DNA from: CAZJYI01 sp964550025
GTDB taxonomy: Bacteria; Verrucomicrobiota; Kiritimatiellia; UBA8416; CAYOBW01
Assembly: GCA_964550025.1 (NCBI GenBank)
Contig: CAZJYI010000084.1
Location: 1-47,664, forward strand
Reading direction: 5' to 3'
Length of the DNA stretch: 47,664 nucleotides
Part shown: positions 36,601 to 45,600 of the stretch, in pieces
Layout of the letters: each line of letters begins with the position of its first letter
Position numbering within the stretch: position 1 is the first letter of the stretch
The notes under the pieces: generated by a model
Seen by the model: the letters and a program-made list of their open reading frames with translations, nothing else
The model's database searches: none
Told to the model about the DNA's origin: nothing
Position numbers and translations under genes: made by a program

Positions 36601-39600
36601 GCGATGACTGGTCGGGCGTGACGAACTTCACGACGCTGTGGCCGATCGCACCGTCGCTGGGAACGGTGAACTGGGATTTTGAGACCGGGGATCTGACCGA
36701 CTGGACCAACGTGGGAACAGGCGTGGGGGCGGACACGTTGTTCCGAAATGGCAATAACCCGGTTTCGCATACTCGAATCGGTCCCAAGCAGGGCACGTAC
36801 TACGTGGATGGCTATCGTCTGGCCGGCGGGTCGCAAAGCGATGGGTGGACGGGCGTTATCGAATCCGACTCGTTTGTCCTCGGGGCAAGTGCCGCGTTTA
36901 CGATGGTCTCAGGCGGCGGGACGTTCAGTTGGAGCGGGACGCCGGCTTCGCCGGGCACACTGGCGGGCATCGCGTTGGAGCGTGAAGTGTCGCCGGGCAC
37001 CTGGGAGAACGTGATTTTCCAGAGCGGCGGCGGCAATTCCCTGGTTGCTCGCAACTGGGACGCGAGCGCGTATGAAGACGACACGGTCCGCCTGCGCATC
37101 TACGACACCACCCAGGGCGGTTGGGGGTGGACGGCGGTGGACGATATCGAGGCGAGCAATGTGTTGATCCCGAGCCCGCATTCGATCGACATCACCAACA
37201 CCGCCGCGGAGAACATCGCGGTGACAACCGCGGACTTGGTGGGGATCCTGAACGGGACGGGGTCGGTGTTTGACGTGACCGTGTACTGGGGCACGAACGA
37301 CCATGCCGACGCCGCGGCTTGGCTGGCGGACGGCACGGCATCCAAGCTGGACATCGGCACGTACACGAACGTGACGGGGCAGTCGGTGACGGGGTCGGTT
37401 GGGTCGCTTACCGGCGGCACGGTCTACTACTACACGATGGTGGCGTCCAATGACATGACCAACATCTGGGCCAGCCCGAACGCGGTCTTCGGCACGGACG
37501 GTCCGCCGACGCTGATCAATGCCGGCTACACGCCCGAAGGCGGTTACGCCACGCTGTCGGGCAACGTCATCTCCACCGGCGGATTGCCGGTTGCGGTTCG
37601 GATCTACTGGGGCGATTCCGACGGCGGTACGACGCCCGGGAACTGGGCCAACACGAACATCTTCAGCGGCACGCAGGGAACCGGCACGTTCTCCACCAAT
37701 ACGACTGGCGGTTTGACCTACGGTGTGCAGTACTACTACCGCTGCACCGCCAGCAATGCCAACGGTCTCGCCTGGGCCCCGGTGACCTCCGGGTTCGTGA
37801 CGGCGCCGGAGGATGTGTTGACGGGGCCGGGGTCGTACCTTTGGGATTTCTATGATGGGGTCGGACAGGACAACGATTGGGCGACTCTGAACGGCGGGGC
37901 CTACTATGAGTCGAGCCGCGGCGGGGGCGTCGTTGCCGCCAATGCCGGCGGTGGGCTCTCGGGGGACGGAGGTCATGCCACGTTCCTGTTCGAATCGCCC
38001 ATATTCAAGTTCAACGGGGGAACCGTGAACGGTACGGATGCGATCAGGTTTTCCATGTCGACGGGCGCGGGCGATCAGGCCGGGAACGGCCCCGACTTCG
38101 CTACACCGGCGGAGGTGCTTGCCTACAATGGCGGCAATACCGACAACAACGGTGAGAAGGGGTTGGCCTTCTACAATCTCGATACGCTGGTATACGATGC
38201 TGTCTATTTCCATAGCCATAATGACAATAATCCCGAAGTATCCGGTCTGACCGCCGCGAACCTTACCGCGGCGGGGGTTGATCTTTCAGCGCGATACGCC
38301 CTGAACTTCTACGATAATGACCAAGGGAGCTGGGGCTGGACCATATTGAACTGGGTTGACATTGCGGCGGACCTCGTGGTTCCTTCTCCCATCAGTATCG
38401 AGAATCTGGCGGTTTCACCGGACTTCACCGCAACTTCGGCGACCTTTAATGCGACATTCGACGGAACACTGTCGGCCTTTGATGTGTACGTCTACTGGGG
38501 CACGAGTGACGGCGGGACGGATGCCGGCGCGTGGGCCAACACGAACCTGATCGGTTCCTACACAAACCAGACTTCGACCAGCCTGAGCTTCTACACCAAC
38601 TCCCTCACCGGGGACACGACGTACTACTACGCGTTCTGTGCTCAGAACGCGGCCACCAACATGTGGGCCCAGCCCAGCACGAGCTTCAAGACCGTGGGCG
38701 CGCCCGTCATCGACAACGGCATCGGCGGGACTCCCCACGTCGGATATGCCACGCTCAACGGCGAGCTGCTGGACGGCGGCCTGGCGGACGTCTCCGTCTA
38801 CTGGGGGACGACCGACGGTGGCACGAATCCCAACGCCTGGGAGCACACCAACACGTTGCAGGTTGTGGGCAACGTTGCCTTCTCCACCAACGCCATGGGC
38901 GTGATCTACGGGCTGCAGTACTACTATCGTTGCTATGCGACCAACACCTTTGGCGAGGACTGGGCGAATGACACCACCAGTTTCGTTTCGGCGTATCCGA
39001 GCGACCTGCTTGTCACCAGCGGACTCGAACTGTGGCTGAAGGCCGACGAGGGGGTTCTGACCAGCGGCAGCACTGTGACCAACTGGCAGGACCAGTCCGG
39101 CAACGGGCACAATGCCGACGCGCCCAACGGGTCACCGCAGTATGCCGCAAGCCAGGTCAACGGCAAGCCCGCGGTCAAATTCCACGGCGGCAACAACTAC
39201 TTGAACATCAACCACGGCATCGTCCCCAGGCAGGAGTACATCGTCTTCAAGTCGGGGCGCTATGCCTTGAACCCCGGCGATCCGAATAAATGGGGCAACA
39301 CGTGGGGCGGTCCCTTTGGGCAACAGAACAACGATGGCTGGATGACGCAGAGCGGCACGAGGGACCTGTGGGATGACGGCAACCGCAGACCCAACGCGGT
39401 GTCGTGGAACGGCGACGTCATCGCGCAAACCAATCCAGACGGCTTCCCGTACGGCGTGCCCAACGTGGCCGACTACATGGTGCTCAAGGTTGATCCCAGG
39501 AATTACGCGAGCGCCAACGCCCGCGTCGGCCGTCCGAACAACAGTTGGGGCAACGGCTACGTGGACGTGGCCGAGGTCCTGGTGTACGACAACATATTGT

Positions 39601-42600
39601 CGGCCGCGGACGAGGAGAAGGTCGGTGGCTACCTGGCCTGGAAGTACGGCATCACGTCGTCCTATCCGGACTTCAATACCAACACGGACCGCCCCATTCT
39701 CATCTTCAACACCGCTGCCAGTGGCGTTGTCTCGGGGCAGGCCCAGTTGAACGGGACGCTCAACGCCGATGCGGCGGTCTACGACGTGTGGGTGTATTGG
39801 AGCACGAACGACTACACCACCAACAAGGCCTCGTGGCTGGCGAACGGCGACAGTCAGCACATCGGGGCGTATACCAACACGACCGGCGTCAGCCTGAGCC
39901 ACCTGGCCATGGGGTTGGCCCCGTCAGAGACGTACTACTACGCCTTCTACGCGAGCAACATGCTGCACCAGATGTGGGCGCAGCCGTCGATGAGTTTCGG
40001 CTCGTTCGGTGCGCCCACGGTTGACAACGCCGGTGGCGCCACGGCCCTCGTGCCTGGCGGGGCCACGCTCAACGGCGAGCTTCTGACCGGCGGCTCGGCC
40101 GACGCGACGATATGCTGGGGCACCGTCAACGCGGGCACGAACGGCGTGCCCGGGGATTGGCAGAACACGGAGTCGGTGGGATCCGTCACCGCACTCGACC
40201 CGTTCTCGGCCGACATCACCGGGACTTTGTACGGCCTGACCTACTACTACACCTGTTACGTGAGCAACGGTGACGGCAACTCCTGGAGCCCGGTCACCAC
40301 CTTCCTGACCGCCCCGCCGATCGAGTTGCTCGTCACGGACGGGCTGCAGATGCACTTGGATGCGGGCGCGGGGACCACGACCGACGGCAACGGCGTGGTG
40401 ACCTGGCTGGACCAGTCCGGCAACGGGCACACGGCGACGCGGGTGGAAGGCACGCTGCAGCTCCTGAGCGACCAGGTGAACGGGTTGCCGGCGGTCCAGT
40501 TCGTCGACAATTCGCGCGCGTCGATCGCGTTCAACCAGTATTCCAAGACGCAGTTCATCGTCACGAAGATGATCGACGCCGGCGATTGGGGCGCCTGGAT
40601 GGGCAGCCAGCCGCGCTCGGGTTACATGTGGAACCGCAACGGCAGCGCCTGGGGCGCCAACTACCCCGATGCGGCTTCCAGGAACGGCACGGTGTTGTCG
40701 CCGACCGCTTTCAACCTCGGTACGGGCCGGTTTGCCGACTTCATGGTTGTGAAGATCGTGGGCAACGACAATGACACGAGCCAGAGGATCTACGAGCTCG
40801 GCCGCGCGGAATACAACGGCGGCTGGGACCGGCTGCAGAACTACATGGCCGAGATTCTCTCCTACGATGTCGAGCTCTCGGCGGCGGACGAGGAAAAGGT
40901 GGGCGCGTACCTGGCGGCGAAGTACGGCATCACGACAACCTACCCGGCGCTTCCGTATCCTTACATTGAGAATACCGGCATCACCGATCTGCTTCCGGGC
41001 GAGGCGAAAATCAACGGGACGCTCTACGCCAAGGAGTCGGTCTACGACGTGTGGGTCTACTGGAGCACGGACAACGGCGGGACGAGCAAAGCGACCTGGT
41101 TGACGAATGGCGACGTACAGTACATGGGCGCGTTCGCCAACGTGGCCAGCACGGGGCTGGTGCACAGGATCACCGGTCTGCCGCCGTTGACCACGCACTA
41201 CTACAACTACTACGCCAGCAACGCCGCGGCGGAGATCTGGGGCGATGTGTACACGTTCGGGTCGGCCGGACCGCCCACGGTGGAAAACCGCGGCGCGACC
41301 GACATCGACGTGGGCACCGCCGGGCTGCGGGGCGAGCTTACGGTCGGCGGCCGGGCGGACATCTACCTCTGCTGGGGCGCGTGGGACGGGGGCACGAGCA
41401 CCGGCGCGTGGGAGCACGTTGAGACCCTCGGCGCCAGGGATTCCGGGATCGTGTTCACCAACACGGTCAGCGGCGCCCACTACGGTATCACTTACTACTA
41501 TCGCTGCTATGCCACCAACTCCCTGGGCAGCGATTGGGCCGACACGGCCAGCAGCTTTTCTACCTTGATCGAGACGGTCCCGGTCTATGACCCTGCCGCC
41601 GCTCACCTGAAGGCGTACGGGTACCACATCAACAACGACGGCCTGGCGATGAATCTCCACAACAACGCCGGGATGATGGGCGGGGGCGATCCCACCACGT
41701 TCCAGAACTTCTACGGCCAGTCGCAGCTGACGTCGGGGCCCGGCAGTCGCGGGTTGGACTTCAACAGTGACGGTGATTTCCAGGCCGCGGGACTTATCGC
41801 CGGCAGCCGTAACGACAACTACAGCGACCTGTTCCGGGGGTATTTCACCCCGTCCGAGGACGGCGTACACACCTTCGATGTCGAGCATTCCGACGACCGG
41901 GTCGGCATGTGGATGGACCTTGATCGGGACGGTGTGTTCGAGTCCTCCCCGACAGGGTTGGGGGCGAACCGCGGTGAGCAGCTTGACTGGGATTCCGACT
42001 CGCCGAAGAGTGTGACCCTCGAGGCCGACAAGGCCTACATGTTCGCGGCCACGCATCGCGAGGGCGGCGGCGGTTCCGGCATCCACGTGCGGTTCCAGAC
42101 GCCTTCCGTGTCATGGCGGAACGTCAAGCCGGCCGATGCCACTCAGTCATCGATGTGGCGGTGGTGGCTGGAGGATATTTCGGCCTACAGCATCACCAAC
42201 GAGCTGCCCAGCAACCTGGCCCCGGGCCAGGCGCAGCTGAACGGGACGTTGAGCGCCTCGGGCGCGGTGTACGACGTATGGGTGTACTGGAGCACCAGCG
42301 ATCACGGTACCAATGCCGCGAACTGGATTGCGGGCGGCAGCAGCGCCCATGTGGGGACCTACACCAACGCGGTTACCAGTTTGAGCCACACGGCAGGGAG
42401 CCTGGCCGCGGGCACGCCCTACTACTATGCCTTCCACGGCACCAACGAGCAGGACGAGATCTGGGGCGATCCGGCCATGAGTTTCACCTCGATGGGGGCG
42501 CCCACGGTCGATAACGACGGCGGGGCCACGGACATTGGCGTCGGGACTGCCTCCTTGCGCGGCGAGCTCACCGCCGGCGGCGCCGCCGACATCTATGTCT

Positions 42601-45600
42601 GTTGGGGCACGAGTGACGGCGGCACCAGCACGGGGGCGTGGGAGCACGTGGAGGCCCTGGGACAAAAGGTGGAGTCGACGTTCTCTACGAACATCACCGG
42701 GGCGTTCTATGGCATTACTTACTACTACCGTTGCTACGCCACCAACTTCTACGGCTCCGACTGGGCCGATTCGACGACCAACTTCATGACGATCAAGCCG
42801 GAAGCATGGGCAGACGCAACCGGATGGAGCTTCACGAACTGGACGGGTGATGCGGACTCGGGGATCACCAACGACTATACCTATACCGCGGCGCACAGCT
42901 TTGGTGACAACCATGCCGGCGTAACCGTGAATGGTGTGCCGTTCGTCTATAACTTCAATCAGTCGGGTGCCGGTTGGACTTCCACCGGTCTGGGCGCAGC
43001 TTGGGGCAATGACGACGATGCCGTCATAACCGGGGCCAGTGAGGACCTGGCCGAGGAGTTCAGGTACAACGGAAATCCGGCGACGTTCCAGTTCTCCGGG
43101 CTCACGGCCGGTACGCGCTACAAGGCAACGTTTTTCAGTGTGGCATGGGAGGCCGCCGGCAATCGTTGGCAGACTTTCCTGAACGATGCGAGCGCCGACA
43201 GCCTGCATGTAGACCAGGATCACTACGGCAACAATTATGGCATCACGATGTCGTACGTGTTCGACGCCACGGGGGCCACAGAGGATTTCACGATCACTCC
43301 CGATGTCGGCGGCACCACTTTCCACTGCTACGCACTGGCCAATCGTGACGTTGGGACGATTCCTGTTGCCGACATTGCCAATACCCCGCCCACGGACAGG
43401 GGGCTGAACACGGTGACGCTCAATGCGACGATCAGCATCACGAGTTCCGTGTTTGACGTCTGGGCGTACTGGGGGACGGTTGATGGCGGGACCGACAGCG
43501 TGGCGTGGGCCAGCAACGCCTACGTGGGCACCTACACCAATGTTATTGACGCGGATGTCAGTTACGGCATTGGCAGCGTGGGCGCGGCCGGCACGCCTTA
43601 CTACACCTTCCGCCTCAGCAACGAGGTGGAGACCGTCTGGGCCGATCCGTCCGAGCAGGTCACGGCGATCGCCGCACCGGAGGTCATCAACGGCGCCCCG
43701 ACGGTTGCCGTCAGTTCCGCCACGCTGGCCGGCGAGCTGACCACGGGGCTCGTGGCGCACGTGTACATTTACTGGGGTATGTCGGACGGCGGCACGACCA
43801 AGGCGAACTGGGACAGCTACGAGCTGTTGAGCGATACGCCGCAGGGGACGTTCTCCGACACGGTCGAGGCCGGCTACGGCATGACCTACTACTACCGCTG
43901 CTATGCCACCAACGCGGTTGGCGAGGACTGGGCCAATTCGAGCACCAACTTCACGACACTGCCGGCGCCCACCCTTCCTGTTTCTCCCAACGCGCTGTAC
44001 TACGGACGCTATACGGGCTCGGGGTCGGGCGACTTGGGGGCCATCGATGACGGTGTGGCCAACGGCGAAAACGGCGGGCTGTTCGATCTGACTCCCGATG
44101 GCGGCAGTCCGAGCGTATGGACCAGTGAAATCTGGCCGACCAGTGACGGCGACAATTACAGCAAGATGTGGTGGGGTTATTTCCACCCGCCGCTGGAGGG
44201 CAGCTACGAGTTCTACGTGCACGGTGACGATTACGAGCTGCTGTGGATCGACGCCGATCAGAGCGGCGAGTTCGAGACGTTCATAGATGACGTCAGCCGC
44301 AACGTCCCGCCCGAGGGATGGAACACGCCGCACACCGAGACGGTGACTCTGACCAACGGTGAGCATTACGCATTTGCCATCGCTATGAACGAGGGCGGCG
44401 GCGGCGATTGGATGCAGATTACGATCAAGAAGCCGGGCGGCAGCGCGGAACGGATCAATCCGAGCACGCCGTCGCAGGACGGTTGGTGGAGCCTGGACGT
44501 ATTGCCGCCGACACTGTCCATCACCAACGACGCGATTACCGGTGTGTCGACGAATCTCGCCACCATGAACGGCACGTTGATGGCGACGGGTTGGGTGTTC
44601 GACGTGTGGGCGTATTGGAATACGAGCGACGGCGGCACGAATGCGGCCAACTGGACCAACAGCGCGCATATTGGCTGGGTCACCAACTACGAGGGCGCGC
44701 TGAGCTACGAGATTACCGGGCTTACCGAGCTTACCAGCTACTACTGCACGTTCCGGGCCACGAACCAGTTGATGGACATGTGGGCGGAACCCAGCAAGGC
44801 GTTCGGGACGCTGGGGGCGATTTCGGTCGACAACCTGGCCGTCGGCACGCTGACCGCGACGTCGGCCGTGCTGCGCGCGCAGCTTCAGACGGGCGGTACG
44901 GGTGACGCGATCATCTACTGGGGCACCACTGATCGTGGCGCAAGCCACGTGGGCTGGGATGACTCGGAGAGCTTCCCCGGCGTGGTCATGGACCCGTTCG
45001 AGACCAACGTCACGGTGTTGGCCGGCGGCACGTACTACTATCGCACGTACGCCAGCAATGCCATCAACGTTGCCTGGGCGCCTGCGACCGAGAGTTTCAC
45101 CGTGCCGCGGGCGGCGGTGAGCTTGAGTCTGGCTACGCGCCTCGATCCACTGAGCATCGACGGCTGCGTCCTGTGGCTCGACGGCGACGATATCGACGGC
45201 GACGGCGACACGAATGACAACCCCGCCAACGGGGCTCCGGTCAACGTGTGGGAGGACAAGAGCGGGTTGAGCCATGATGCTCACCGCACCGGCCTGGTCG
45301 ATCCGTCATACAACGCGGCCGGCCCCAACGGGCATGGCGTGATCACGTTCGATGCGGACCGTGACTACATGGCCACCTTCTACAACTTCGACGCTCACAC
45401 CGAGTACAGTATCCTTTCGGTCGCGCGGTACACGGGGGGGGACAGCGAGCGGGTCATCAGCTCGGCAACGCGCAACTGGCTGTTCGGTTTCCACGGCAAT
45501 CTGACCGAAAGATGGCATGCCGAGGGCTGGATACAGGCAACGGGCGACAACAACGACACGGACTGGCACGTCCATGCCGGCCACATGAACGACGATCCCG

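Noticed and set aside
4363..45284. Very long antisense open frames (for example 12985-17250, 4363-7983, 42147-45284, 27195-29987 on the - strand)
   Set aside because: They mirror the GC-rich codons of the giant genes, are Arg/Val/Gly-rich with no recognisable domain, and the + frames show coherent repeated modules. They are shadows.
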